The notes below the pieces were generated by a model. The model had not been told where the DNA came from. It did no database searches and saw nothing but the letters and a program-made list of their open reading frames with translations. Below, in pieces: positions 51,755 to 63,789 of a stretch of 64,000 bases of DNA (position 1 is the stretch's first letter; every line of letters starts with the position of its first letter). The position numbers were made by a program, and so were the translations under genes. The DNA comes from Mugil cephalus. Lineage: Eukaryota; Chordata; Actinopteri; Mugiliformes; Mugilidae. Where the stretch lies: the NCBI RefSeq assembly GCF_022458985.1, contig NC_061781.1, forward strand, positions 18,073,001-18,137,000, in the 5' to 3' direction.

Positions 51755-52585
51755 GTTTTCTTGAGGGCCAGTTGTGAAGCTTAGTGTGGAGGCTTCTGCG
51801 GTCAACATCTTAGCAACGCCTGACCCCACATAACTAAATTAGTGAAGACGTGCATGTGAGGAAAGCAGCTGAGGACTAAGGGGACAACTTGTGACCTGTG
51901 GCTGTGCCCACTTGTCATTAAAAGCGCCCTTGGTTATGCATAACTTTGTGACTTAATACAAGTGAATTATATGAAAATGAACACTGCCATGAAAGGTTTT
52001 CAGTTGTAAACATTGGTTATCGTAGCACGTCTGGTCTGCAGGGACTGACTCCAAGGTTGGCCATTTGAGGCACTCCCTGTTTTTTGTCTCAGAGGTTGCC
52101 ACTTTTACAAAATTATAGAACCTTTTATTGTAAATGAAATGAAAGTTTTTCAAGGTTCACATCTTCAGAAAGAAAGAATATACCTGGTGTTGCTGCTGAA
52201 ACACTGTGAGTACTGTGTTAGCTTTGGTTTTGTCATAAGATATGACAATAACTAACCAATGAGAAGCTGGGAGCACTGAGAGGAATGTGTAAATATAGTA
52301 TAGTATATGTGAATTAATGTTTAAACCCAATATGCACAACAAATATGATAAAATATGGAAATATTTCTGGAAAAAACATTAATATTCAATACAATTATCG
52401 GAGCTGAAACAACCAATAAATAGGCCCAAGACATTTGAAATCTAAGTATGCAACACAGAGTATGTGGTCTGGTTAACCCCAGTACTTGTTTAGACTGGTT
52501 ATACCATAATGTCGGATTTCAGAGGAGCAGTTTCGAAGCTCAATGTGGGCGGCACTGGTCATCGCCATCTTGGCCATGTAACTCC
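51755..52585. repeat. Two diverged copies of one dispersed repeat segment
   Basis: GTGAAGCTTAGTGTGGAGGC...AACATCTTAGCAACGCC near 51770-51820 and CGAAGCTCAATGTGGGCGGC...CGCCATCTTGGCCATG near 52530-52580 are clearly related, in direct orientation about 750 bp apart. The sequence between them includes another repeat-like block near 52050-52100. Confidence 0.55.
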
Positions 52586-53239
52586 CACTTAATCCAGAAA
52601 CGGTCCTAATTATACAACTTTAAGACTTAAAACAGCTGAGTTACACAAACTTCATAAATGGGGAAATTATCCATAATCACCCAAAGTCTCTCAAATCACA
52701 CACTGCAAGATGATAAACGTGCCCAAATATTTGGCAGTGCTTTCTTGCTGACACGGTATTGACATCCCCTTCATATTTGCTCAGCTTTTCCTTCATGATG
52801 CTTCTCCTGCAGGTTGTTGTTCTGTCTGTTTCACCAACCCATAATCCTCATGTTCTGGTTTGTTACTGCAGCTCCTCTCTCTGGATTGTCTTCTATTATA
52901 CATTTCAAGCGCAGCGCTTTCATGTGTGGAGTCTGTTATTGTAGCAGTGGGAAACTCACACAGTGCTCCCAAAGGAATACACTCTTGCTGCTGGAGTTCA
53001 ATGTAAAGCAATACCTACTGCACTTAAGAATATATTTGCAAATTAAGTAAATGATGCAAGTGTCTGGCGTGTTTGCACTTTATTGAAGATCTGCAGAAAG
53101 GCTAAGCCAGGTGTCCTTTTGACTTGAGCCCTTGTTACGTGGCAGGCTCCTTAAACCGCTAGGGTGCCTCTTAGCTCCTGCCTTCCTGCTCTCTTTTCAA
53201 AATACAGAGAAAAAAAACAAAAAACCCTGCACCACTTTT

Positions 53240-53650
53240 ATCCAGACTCAGCAGCTAGATGGATTACCATGAACATTTCCACCAGAATCCTAAGACACCA
53301 GGGAATGAGTCCCCCGATTAGTAGAATATACTGGATAGATTGGCACAACGTTTAGCACAGACATCCATGGCTCCCACATGATATATCCTCAGGCTGGATG
53401 TCTTCATAATTACCAGATGGATTTCCATGAAATTTGGTTCAGACAGTCATTGTCCCAACAGGATGAAGGGTAATTACTCTGGTGATCACTTCCATTTTTT
53501 GTCTAACACAACGTATACGATACTTTCAAAATCATAATGACATCCTTTCAGGCTTAGCGCTAATTAGAAGATATTAGCATGCTAAACCGAGTCACACTCA
53601 ACACCAGGATGGTTAATTAGGCGCAGGAGCATGTTAGCACCCTAACGTTT
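53240..53650. repeat. Dispersed fish repeat (TGGATTTCCATGAAATTTGG family)
   Basis: Blocks TAGATGGATTACCATGAACA, GATGGATTTCCATGAAATTT, GTTCAGACAGTCATTGTCCC and AGGATGAAGGGTAATTACTC occur in order. They match a repeat often found in spiny-rayed fishes. No open frame is present. Confidence 0.65.
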
Positions 53651-53654
53651 AGCT

Positions 53655-53830
53655 TAAAGCATAAAGATGATAGGAAAGAATATCCTTTATTGTCATTGCA
53701 GAACACAGGTTGTAGAGCGCAGAGAGATTCACAGCTCTGCAAGACTGTGATATAAAGATGAGTATAGATATGAATAATGATATAAATATGACTGTGCATG
53801 AGAAAATATGGCAGTGGGATATACAGTTGT
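53655..53830. repeat. Short dispersed repeat (TTTATTGTCATTG type)
   Basis: ATATCCTTTATTGTCATTGC with an adjoining AGATTCACAGCTCTGCAAGA block is a common tail-type fish repeat. Confidence 0.45.
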
Positions 53831-53969
53831 CAGCGTAAGAGTAGAAAATGACAAACTGCTGTGCTGTTAAATGAATTCTGTTACATTTTGACTTCAGATT
53901 GACATTGACTGAAATCATGATTAGTGTGTGAAAACAGAGTGGAGTCACATCAAACAGACAGCCTCGCAT

Positions 53970-55065
53970 TCGCTGATTAGATGAGGTAATTAGCTGGTAA
54001 AAATTGTACCTTCACATGTGCTGAAAGGCATCTTGTGATTGCAAACATATGGCCCTGGTTGTTTTGCTACGCTAATAGCTGCGTGATAAGCATAACATTG
54101 CGAAACTTTGCGATGCGTCACACTTAAGAGTCCGAATTTCACTTCCTCTTTTTTTTAATTTATTTCAGACTGAACAGATAATCCTGATAATCGTGTTTTT
54201 AATCAGTCTGAGCGTTGTGTTATTTGAGCGTAATCATGCCGGGTTGTAATTATCTGAATGGAGAAGCTTAGCGAACATATTTCAGCCATGCTCCATGCGC
54301 CCCGTGATATAAATAGACGTCATGGCCGTTGAGCTAAAATCTGAAAAGTGCTGCTCCTGGGTACCTCAGCTAAATATATGACTGCCTCCTAACTGCGTCC
54401 TATTACTGTCTTCCGATCTCTAATTCTGCTGTGCTAAATCAGTCCCTCTGTCTCTTTTAGTTGCAGGGAGTCTTACTAATTACCATTTCAAACCTCTACT
54501 TTGGCTTCCATGTTCCCTCGTTATATCTGATGGGGGAGCTCGGCCGTTCGGGGGAAAAGGGAAAACTGGCTTCCAGAGCGTAAACAGAGCTCAAGTGAAA
54601 TTGCACAGTGCAGTTCGCAACCACACACTCATAAAGAAACAATTGGGGCTTTTGTGGTCACAAGTGGGCACACGCCACCTTGATTTGCGCATAATGTTGC
54701 GTACGTGTCTGCCGCCTCACTGCGAAATAATTGCGACCGTGCCCTCTGGCAAGAGGGAATGAATTATGTATCGCTAACGCTGACTACCAATCACACCTCG
54801 CACGTCTGCTGCCTACCTGTTGTGCGTTTCATGCTTCAGTATAACAAGACGAGCCCGTGCTGCGAAATTATGCAGGAGGCCGAGGCAATTTCCCCCAGTC
54901 CTCCGCATCATCTTAATAGCATTGCACGATATTTGTTTTGTCATGCAAATCCTTGTTGCCCGAAACTTCTTGATGGATTAGACAGGTTCTTTGTTAGCGG
55001 GAGTTACAGCTCGTTATATATGTTACAGCAAGTAGCTAATGTACTGCAAAGATCGCGTTGAGTAA
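53970..55065. other. Candidate conserved non-coding segment
   Basis: About 1.1 kb of unique, GC-balanced, repeat-free sequence stands out from the repeat-laden DNA around it. It contains homeodomain cores TAATTA at 53987-53992 and 54477-54482 and a perfect POU octamer ATGCAAAT at 54943-54950. A 118-codon open frame (54705-55061) has no recognisable domain or splice context. Developmental enhancers in vertebrate gene deserts look like this, but conservation cannot be tested here. Confidence 0.35.
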
Positions 55066-55235
55066 AAACGAGATTCTTCTCCTGTGCTTGGGCGTGAGGG
55101 TCCTGCTCTCCGCGTGAACTGCTCACCAAAGCATATGGTGCCAGTGACCTGCAGGTGTTGAGTCGCGGGCATGCTGGGAGTCGAACAGGAGTGAAACCAC
55201 GCTGTCAGATATACAGCTGGTTCAGCTGTTGTCCC

Positions 55236-55271
55236 TTTTTTTTTTCTTTTTTTTTTGTAAAAAAAAAAAAA
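55236..55271. repeat. T-run followed by A-run, potential hairpin
   Basis: T10-11, one C and T10 (55236-55256) are followed by GT and then A13 (55259-55271), giving a T:A self-complementary palindrome of at least 10 bp with a minimal loop. Confidence 0.85.
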
Positions 55272-56139
55272 GAATTGTTATTAGCCACCTCTTAAAATCT
55301 CAAAAAGAATTCCAGCGACAATAACGCCGTGCAATATGCAGCTGGAGAGGGAGGATATGAGGCAAAGAAGTGAAAAATCTCATCCTACTCACCCGGTAAT
55401 CCTTTAAAGAGGGCTATAATGCCTCTCACCGCCAAACACTTTGATACAGCTCCTTTGAAAATAACTGGCAAAAAAAAAATTTAAGGGGTTTCTGGAGAGA
55501 TTTGTGATTATTCTACATTCCCTTTTTTAGCAGGAAAACAAATCTAAATGACATATTTCAGGAGTAATGAAACTCGAAACTTGAAAGGTGAAATTGCTCA
55601 GAGCAACCCCTGATGGATGTCACAGAAATCCTCAAGTTTATTCGTGTTCCTTTTTTGCTTGGGGTGTTAAATTATCTTCATGAAATCCGTAATATTTTAT
55701 AAGCTCATCACACGTAGCGGACGCTACAGTGATTTCCTATCAACTCTTGTGCGGTGGAAAGTATTAAGCAGCATCTAATGCACCACAAATCTACATTAAA
55801 TACAGTACTTGAGTAAATGTATTGATTTACATTCCACCGCCGAGCCCTGCCAGAGAGAAATATCTAACCTACTCAGCGATGGCGTCACATAATCTACAAA
55901 TGAACGGATGATTTCAGATGCATAAGGATGAATTTGAAAGATTTGTTTTGTCTGTTTTCTGTGTGACGAAGTTTTAGGACGCGCACCAAATTTCACGCAT
56001 CAGGCGCCTCAGTTCTTTTGTGTCTGCTCTGTACTGGCTGTGACAAAATACAGTGCAGGCGTTGTTTGTACCTAAAAGTAGATTTGTTGCGATTGGGGTG
56101 TCAAGGCAACTGCTTAATTCTTACACTTGGCTGACAGTG

Positions 56140-57260
56140 AAAGCATCACAGCGCGTGCATTTACACACGCGTGTGTATTCACATGCCCCTATATAGGCGC
56201 CGTGTGAACGAGACGCGAAAGGCACGCCGAATTCTCTGCATCCTCCTCATCACTCGGCAAGACAACAGAGAGTAGGAGCTCTCGTAGCGGGCCGGCCATC
56301 ATGCACAGAGCTGTCCATCAAATACTCGGTCGTCATGGAAACAACCTAGATCCAAACTAGCGCAAAGGCGGGTGCAGCAATATAATGGAGGACCAGACAG
56401 AGCCGTGCCTGCCTGGAGATGTGTTGCTTTAAAAGCGACCACCCTCATCCTTGTCTTTTCCAGTTTGACAGCATGAAACTGGCGGGGAGAGAATGTGACA
56501 CAGTGTCTGCCTCCGGCACCGGCAAACAAGCTGATGTGTGCTTACTTGCAAACACGCTGCATCTCTGCGAGTGTCTGTTATTAAAAAAATAATAAAAATT
56601 ATTCTGGATGAAGCTGGTTTTCTCAAGGAGACTTATCAATAACACGTAAACACAATTAAAAGAACAGGCAGGAAACAAGAGAGAGGTAGAGGACAGAGGA
56701 CGGCAAAGATAGAAAGACGGTGCCATCTTACTAAGACGCTGATAAAAAACGGCGTAAGGAGTTTGTAAGGCATTGCATCAAACTAAAATCTCGCCGTTGG
56801 GCGATCGCGCCGCAGGACATGTAAACAGAAAAGACTATTTGCTGTTTTCCCAAAGTGTGAAGCCTGTGTGGGCCGCGCCGTAATGAGGAAATAAAGAGTG
56901 GAACGCGGCTCCCGAAAGCCCAGGAGAGCCAGAGCGAGCACTAAAAGTGACAAAAGGTGAGCTGACGCAGCGTGATACTGATACGGTTTGGCTGTGGGAG
57001 TGGGGCCGCCGTCTCCCAGGAAGTGACAGATACGGTGTGAAGAAATCTCGTTGAGGCCTTGAGGGGACCGGGAACTGCTGTGAAAACACCAGCACAAATG
57101 AACAAATGAAGTGACAGCAACCGAGGTCCGCAAACACTCTGTGGGACGGCGAAATAAAAATAAACCTGAAAATATGTTGAGGTCTGCACGCGGAGATGTT
57201 TCCATCACGCTGGCACGCCGCACCGCAAAAAAAATTGACATGAACTGACAGATGAAACCT
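56140..57260. other. GC- and CpG-rich stretch in the gene desert
   Basis: CpG dinucleotides are visibly denser than in neighbouring DNA (for example CGCCGTGTGAACGAGACGCG near 56200 and GGGCGATCGCGCCGCAGG near 56800). A CTATATAG box sits at about 56190. No coding exon is recognised. It could be a promoter or enhancer, or simply a compositional island. Confidence 0.3.
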
Positions 57261-58010
57261 CGTCATCCCTCACATACAGACGTAAAATTTATTTTGATAA
57301 TCGCTTCATCGTTTCAGTCGTTGTTGCCTGGATTTGTGCCCCCTGCTGTTTTCTAACATTTGGAAAAACAAAGAAATTCAAATAAAATTATGAATAATTG
57401 CCTGATTGATTGATCGATGATGAGGCCACAAAGCTTTCCACCTGTTTCAGCTCAACAAAAAAGGCTACTGACACTGAAAATTCATTCTTTTGATCAGATC
57501 ACATAGTCCTTCTCACTAAATGGGGGCTGGCCAGTTTGTGTTTCCTGATCACTATAAGCACATTTCCAGCATCACAGGTTGCTATCTAGATTGTGTTCTG
57601 TCATGTTTTTTCCCCCCCAGATAAGTTGCACTTTGTTAAATGCTTAAATTCATATATAATCAAAACTTCGAACAATGTCTGCACACTGTGAAAGGCTCTA
57701 TTAACAATGAGAGACAAGCAGGATCTTTAGTGTGTTCATCTAATCTGACCACACGAGTAATCTAACCCGTTACTATTTCCAAACCAGTGGTGATCAGATT
57801 AAAGTTTCTCATCCAAAGTTCCTGTGCGTTACTATTTTTCCCATTTTATATTTGAGTGAAGTCACGTTGTGTAACACCACGCAGCGTCACACACATAAAC
57901 GACAATGGAGGGAGGAGAGAGATGAGCTTTTATTAAGTTGGAAATACCGCCACTGCTTTGAGTTTGTGTCAGCTAAAGGCAACAATATTAAGGTTTTCTG
58001 CCTCAGTCTG

Positions 58011-58130
58011 TGGAGAGCTGTGGAGTAGTGGTTAGCGACGCAGCTTTGAGCTGAAGGGTCATGGGTTCACCTCCCTGATTTGAAAAAAGAAAGGTGTGCA
58101 GTAAGTTGGGGACAGTTGAAGAAATTGGTC
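58011..58130 (+). repeat. tRNA-derived SINE-like element
   Basis: An A-box-like GTAGTGGTTAGCGACGCAG and a B-box-like GGGTTCACCTCC at 58063-58074 are spaced as in a tRNA gene, the layout of tRNA-derived SINE heads in fish. No cloverleaf with a proper anticodon arm could be drawn with confidence, so it is not called a tRNA gene. Confidence 0.5.
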
Positions 58131-61100
58131 AGACGCTATGTTGTAGATGAACATACAGGGGTCCAACCCTCCTCAGACAGAAAGCCATACTTTCTAGTTT
58201 TATTCCTCTTTCTGTGTGTTTCAGAGTTTTCTGTGTTTTTGGTAAGTTTAGACTAGCTTCTGTGCTATTGTATACGCCCGCACAGAAAACTCCAAGTCTC
58301 TCTAAGAGACGCTGAATGCATGAGAACACACTTAATGATGGATGTTCCTTTCTCGCGGTGCATGAAATGGGAGCAGAAGGTCAAAGTGGGCTGTTTTCGC
58401 TGCATCTTTAACATTTAAATTACTTCAGATCTTAACATTTACTGACTGGCTGTTATTGTTCACCGGCCGTGCGGCTAAAACACGGGCGAAGAGCGCCCTG
58501 GAAGGTCTCTGTTACTGTACACACAGACGTCGCGTACAGGCTGCCTTTTGTAACGACAAGGCCTTTTCGCCTACGTTTCCCCTTCCTTTTGGGTTGCTGA
58601 GTTCATCCATCGTTGCTGAGCGCTGGGGAAAGTGCGGAAAATAGCAGGTGTAGCTGCAACGCATCCATCATCCGCTGCTCTTCCTAATGCACATGTAATA
58701 TTTAGGTGGAGCAACGCGGGGAACGAAGCAAGTCAAAGGAAGGGGAAGAGTGGCAGGACACCTCTGAACCGGCCTTTTCTTCTCGTTGCCTATTTTGATA
58801 AATAGAAGGCGCATTAACTTAGTGATGTTTATGGCTTCTTTTTAATTTGTAGGCCAGTGGCTGTGGGACTCTATCGAAGTATGCAAGGAGCAGTGCCTGC
58901 AAAAAAAGCCCCAAAAAACAGCAGAGGCACACGACCCGGTTGAAGTGGAGTGTGTTTTGAGGTTGACACACTCGTCTGTAATAAATCATGCATACTTTGT
59001 TTGGATTAATTCAGTGCGGTGTCTGTCATCTCACGTCTGTACCGAGCTCCTCATGGAGTCGTCAGCCCAAGGCTTTCTTTCAGCGTTTTCTAGGTCTCTC
59101 GGATGTCATTGTGGGGGTTTGGGAGATTTAAGTGGTTCCTCTGGACTGACTTGACTGTTGTCTCCCCGTGTTAAGTCATTTTATGACTCACTATCCATAT
59201 AGTGCTCCTCTACTTCAACTTTCTATGTCTTTTATGTGTTTGTTGGTTTTGTGTGGACGTCGCGGGATCTTCAACTGAAAGTGCGCACAGCTAAAATAAC
59301 AATATTGTGCCTTCTAATGACCCCAGAAAGACTTGTCGTCGTTCACTGAGCCTCTTCTTAAAGATCGTAAAGACACTCTGCACTGAAACTTATTCCCACC
59401 ATCCCAGTATCATGGATCAGGGGAAGTGCATCTAATAGGTGTCGCTGGTTCAGTGAACTCGAATCACTGAATGTGAAGCAGAAATGACATTAATAATAAA
59501 AAACCGTCGGCTTTCTTACTGTCCCCGTATTACTGGTATTACCAGTAATACGTGACTTATGTATCATTCATAACCTCCCCACTACCGGTTTCACAGCCTC
59601 ATAATGCTAAAGAGGACATGCAAACTGCACTCCTTAAATTAAACACATGTTCTGTTAAATGTGACTTTCCACAAATAACCAAATGCACACCGCAGAGATG
59701 AGGTCACCACACCACTTGCTGTTTACCGGTAACTCTCTGCTGACTTTGACAGATTGATAATGACCCCTCCCCAAAACCCGTCATGTCATCCCTTTTGTGA
59801 AACGCCTCAACCTGCTTTTTGTGGAACGCGAACGAGACCATTAGGCCGGGCGAGGATCGTGTTTTGTTGACGCGCATGATTTTCCAAATCAGTCAAGATA
59901 TTGCAACCGGGACAAACAGATGGCATGAAATGGCCAGGATATTGAAGGCTTGAAACAGCCAGGCACATCAGCGCGTTGCCGTGGAAACCGTCACGCTCTC
60001 GCAGGTTTCTAATGCCCACAATTAGCTGAAAGGAACAACAAAGTGGGGTAGATTAGAGGGACGGCCAGATGTTCAGATGTGAATTCAGAAGTGGCAGAAA
60101 GCTCTGACTGCACGCTGATTCATCTCAATCACAGTTACGAGTCGCGATGACGATCGCATAGGTAGCGATGATAAGAGTGCTGCCAAAAAAAAAAAAAGAA
60201 AAAAAAAAGCCTGTGTGGACCTGCCAGTACACGGGCAGAGATAACAGCTGAAGGGATGTCAGAGCTCACAACATCTTCAACATCACAGCCTGCAGGAGAG
60301 CATTAGCATTGGTGTTTGAGCTAAGGAGCCCCGTTCTAACATGAGACAGCATTATGTTTGGCGCCAGCTGGACCTCCGCCTCAGAGCCTTTTCTCTCGTT
60401 AAAACAAAACATATGGTGCCTTCAAATTGGATTGTGTTTACCGTGTTCACAAGAAGAGATCGTATTAATGTCTCATTCTCAACCTCGGGGTTCAGAGGTT
60501 TTAAAAGGTTGTGACGTGCTTTCAGAAGTTTTCAGGAACAGAAGTCATAAGGTTGCATAGAGTTTAGTTTTGTTATTTTATAACATGTCGGGGAAAAAAA
60601 AAGTGGTCCTCATCCTTTCATTATGTCTTTGCATCTCCCGCATTACATTACCCGCTCGTTGGGCTTGCTAAATTGTTAGGATGGGTGGCTTGGCTCGCTT
60701 TTCCTGGCAGCGATGTTCGCACAACTTGTGGTCGCATGTACACGGCTACATGACATGAATGCACGAGTTCAATTTGAAGGCGGCAAAAGACGCTGAACAC
60801 AGATGATGGCAAAATCAAAGAAAGTCCGACGTTTCGAGCTGCATGTCTGCGGGCGCAGCGTATGAGCTGAATTTTCCACCTGGTTACACACCTCTCTTCC
60901 TCATTCCTCCTCGGTTCAATACTACAAAGACCTCGGTACTGTATGATGAAGTGTTGCTGAGTGACACGCACCTGGAGGAAGATGATAAGTACCCAAGTCA
61001 GGTGTTCAGCAAAAGAGCTGCTGACCTGCTGGGGGGCTGTTGGGATGACTGCAGGAGACATTTCAGTACAGGAGTCTTAATATATTGCTCCGGGCCTGAA

Positions 61101-61300
61101 GCACACTTTCCGCAGCCCCCTCACGTTCTTCATTTTTCCGTCACAGTCTCTGAGCACATCCTCAAGTTCATGTGAGTCATCTGCCTCCAAACACTCCGTT
61201 ACTGAGCTCCACTTTGAAGAGCGCAGCATGCGGGCAATGGAGTCAACGCCTCAGGTTTTACTATTTCAGGGCAACAATTTGAGTATCTGTGCTAATTCCC
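58131..61300. other. Gene desert, fifth part
   Basis: No gene is recognised. Mostly unique sequence with short A-rich runs (about 60185-60208). The 110-codon open frame at 60843-61175 lacks motifs and is not supported as a gene. Confidence 0.5.
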
Positions 61301-61306
61301 TGATCC

Positions 61307-61336
61307 ATATATATATATATATATATGTGTGTGTGT
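61307..61336. repeat. Compound (AT)n(GT)n microsatellite
   Basis: An AT run passes into a short GT run. Confidence 0.95.
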
Positions 61337-62269
61337 ACCTAGATTTTTCTACGTGCGTGTGATTGTTGGCGGGTAACATCCTGGTCAAAGAGGATGCTTC
61401 CACAGTAAACAGAATCTAGCGCATGTTTACTTTTCAGTTGCTCATATGCTTCTCTGACAGCTAGTTAGATCTCTTTGTGCTGTGATTTATTATTCACTGG
61501 CACATTTGGCCGTGCAGCAGTAATTGCAGCATGCAGCCGAAGCGCCTGCATCTGATAGAGCACAAATGAATAAATAAATCTGGATGGCGGAGCCATTTGA
61601 ATGTTTGACATTTACTGATGAGGCAATTAAGAGAGTCGAGCACAGACGCACAACCTGCATAACACTGGCTCATCCCAGCATTGACTGCGCAGTGACGCAA
61701 AATATAGTCTCTCTTTCTCAAACATGCAAATATATACACTTATTATGCAGAAAAACCTTCACACTTTAACAGATCTGTTACACAGATACTTGTATCCAAA
61801 CCTATGAAGCAGGTTTTTAATCAAACATTAAAGGGCGTCTGAAAAAAAAACAAAACATTCCCCAACTTAACTGCACAGCTTTCTGTACTTTATTATGTTG
61901 TCTTTACTTTGCATTAGTCACACATTAAGCCACAATCCATCATAAAGGGCAGGTGCTTATTTGGTTTTGATGTGACAGTTCTATTTAACACTCAAACATT
62001 GATGATGTTCGCTGTTAATGGCCGTTGCTGGCAATACGCCCTGTGATCTAATCAGAGTAAACCTTGACTTTAAACAAAACAGCTGAACCATTGCTCCTCA
62101 TATCTCACAAAGTGGCGGCTGTTCGTGAGCTACCAAGTTTATCACATGAAATAAACTCTGGGGTGACTTGTTTTGCCGGACACTGTTTACAAGATGAAGA
62201 AATGAGCAGGGTTGTTGATCATTTCTTTTCAGTGTAAGAGCATGTTTAATAAAAAAAAAACTTAAAAAA

Positions 62270-63450
62270 ACCTGGTTGTATAAATATGCACACCCTTAAC
62301 TAATGCTTTATTGCGGCACCTTTGGCTTTTATTACAACACTTGGTCTATTTGGGTAGGAGCCTACTGGCGTGGCACATCTTGATGAGGCAATATTTGGCC
62401 AATCTTCTTTGCAAAACTGGGCCATTCCAAAGTCTCAATCTTATTCCGGTGAAGCCATTCTTTTGTTGATTTAGACGTGTGCTTTGGGTCATTGTCGTGT
62501 TGTCATCTTCAGCTTTCTAACAAAAGGCCGAAGGTTTTGTGCCAACACTGACTGGTATTTGGAACTGTTCATGATTCCCTCCACCCCGACTAAGGCCCCA
62601 GTTCCAGCTGGAGAAAAACAGTCCCAAAGCATGATGCTGCCACCGCCATGCTTCACTGTAGGTATGGCGTAATTTTGGTCTTTCGGTGCGCCAAACATAC
62701 CTTTCGGAATTATGTCCAAAAAGTTCAACCTTGGTTTCATCAGACCATAACACATTTTCCCACATGTGTGGAGATTTCAGATTTCTTTTTGCAAAATTAA
62801 GCCGGGCTCGGATGTTTTTCTTTCAAAGATAAGGCTTCTGTCTTGCCACCCTACCCCATAGCCCAGACATATGAAGAAGACGGGAGATTGTTGTCACATG
62901 TACAACACTTGCCAGAAATTCCTGCAGCTCCTTCAGTGTTGCTGTCGGCCTCTTGGCAGCCTCCCTGACCACTTTTCTTCTCGTCTTAACATCAATTTTA
63001 GGCGGCAGCAACTTAGCCTTCACCCGACTGATATCTTTGAATAATGAGATCCCTCTGATGCTTTGGAAGCTCTCTACGAACCATGGCTTGTGCTGGAAGA
63101 TGTGGCTACAAAAGTGTCAGAACTAGAACAGCTGAACTTTATTTGGGGTTGATCAGAGGCACTTTCATTGGTGACAGGTGTGTGCTGACTCCGGTTAAAC
63201 ACGAGTTTGAACGTAATTGTTTAAATCTAAACACAGCCGCATCCCCAGTTGTAAAGGGTGTTCACACTTATGCAACCACATTATATTTTACTTCACCTCC
63301 CTGAAAGATTTCTGTTTGTTTTTCAATTGCGTTGTACAGGTTATAGGTCACATTAAAAACGTTGTGAAATTATTTATCTTGCTGTCATTTTTTACGTCAC
63401 GAATACCTGGCATTTAAACAGAGGTGTGTAGACTTCTTATTTCCAGTGTA
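62270..63450 (-). pseudogene. Broken Tc1-like transposon
   Basis: On the minus strand a start ATG at 63084 opens a transposase of the Tc1 family. Recognisable pieces are the N-terminal start, the helix-turn-helix segment with RPTATLKELQEFL, TTISRLL and GRVARQKP (62823-63023), and [13 protein letters not shown] with the first catalytic Asp (about 62720-62755), then a [13 protein letters not shown] block. The frame breaks by a stop about 23 codons after the ATG, by a further frame change after the helix-turn-helix region, and by several stops in the C-terminal third, so it is not functional. The outer parts near 62285 (TATGCACACCCTTAAC) and, reversed, near 63430 (TCTACACACCTCTG) may be decayed inverted repeats. 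It is a different family from the copy at 1273-2309. Confidence 0.88.
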
Positions 63451-63789
63451 TGTTATTTTATCCTTGTGTAAATCTGATATGAATAGACTTTCCAGAAAGT
63501 TGTAGTCAGCTAGTATACACACATCATTCCTTATTTCTCAGAAAATGACTCATTTCCTCTTGATTTCTGGTGTGAAGAAAGTCTTCTCTGTGTCCTCCAA
63601 CCTACTTACAGTGACTAAAGTAACTGTTTTGGACAAAACGCTGAACATTTAAGAAGAATACCCAGATTCTTGTGTCTAGCAGAAACTCCAGGTCATGGCC
63701 CGTACAAAACCTGAGGTCTCCTGAAATAGAAACATCACTGTGTAATGATTGTGGTTTTCAATTGCTGCCTCCTCCATCTGCTTGTTAAT

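Noticed and set aside
56783..57266. 152- and 143-codon minus-strand frames
   Set aside because: Both overlap in different frames inside the CpG-rich stretch, lack any domain pattern and probably result from low stop-codon density in GC-rich DNA.
58026..58075. A tRNA gene
   Set aside because: A-box and B-box-like elements are present but a full cloverleaf and anticodon loop cannot be drawn; a tRNA-derived SINE explains it better.
60648..61175. Overlapping frames of 137 (minus) and 110 (plus) codons
   Set aside because: No motif, no splice sites at sensible places and mutual overlap on opposite strands.
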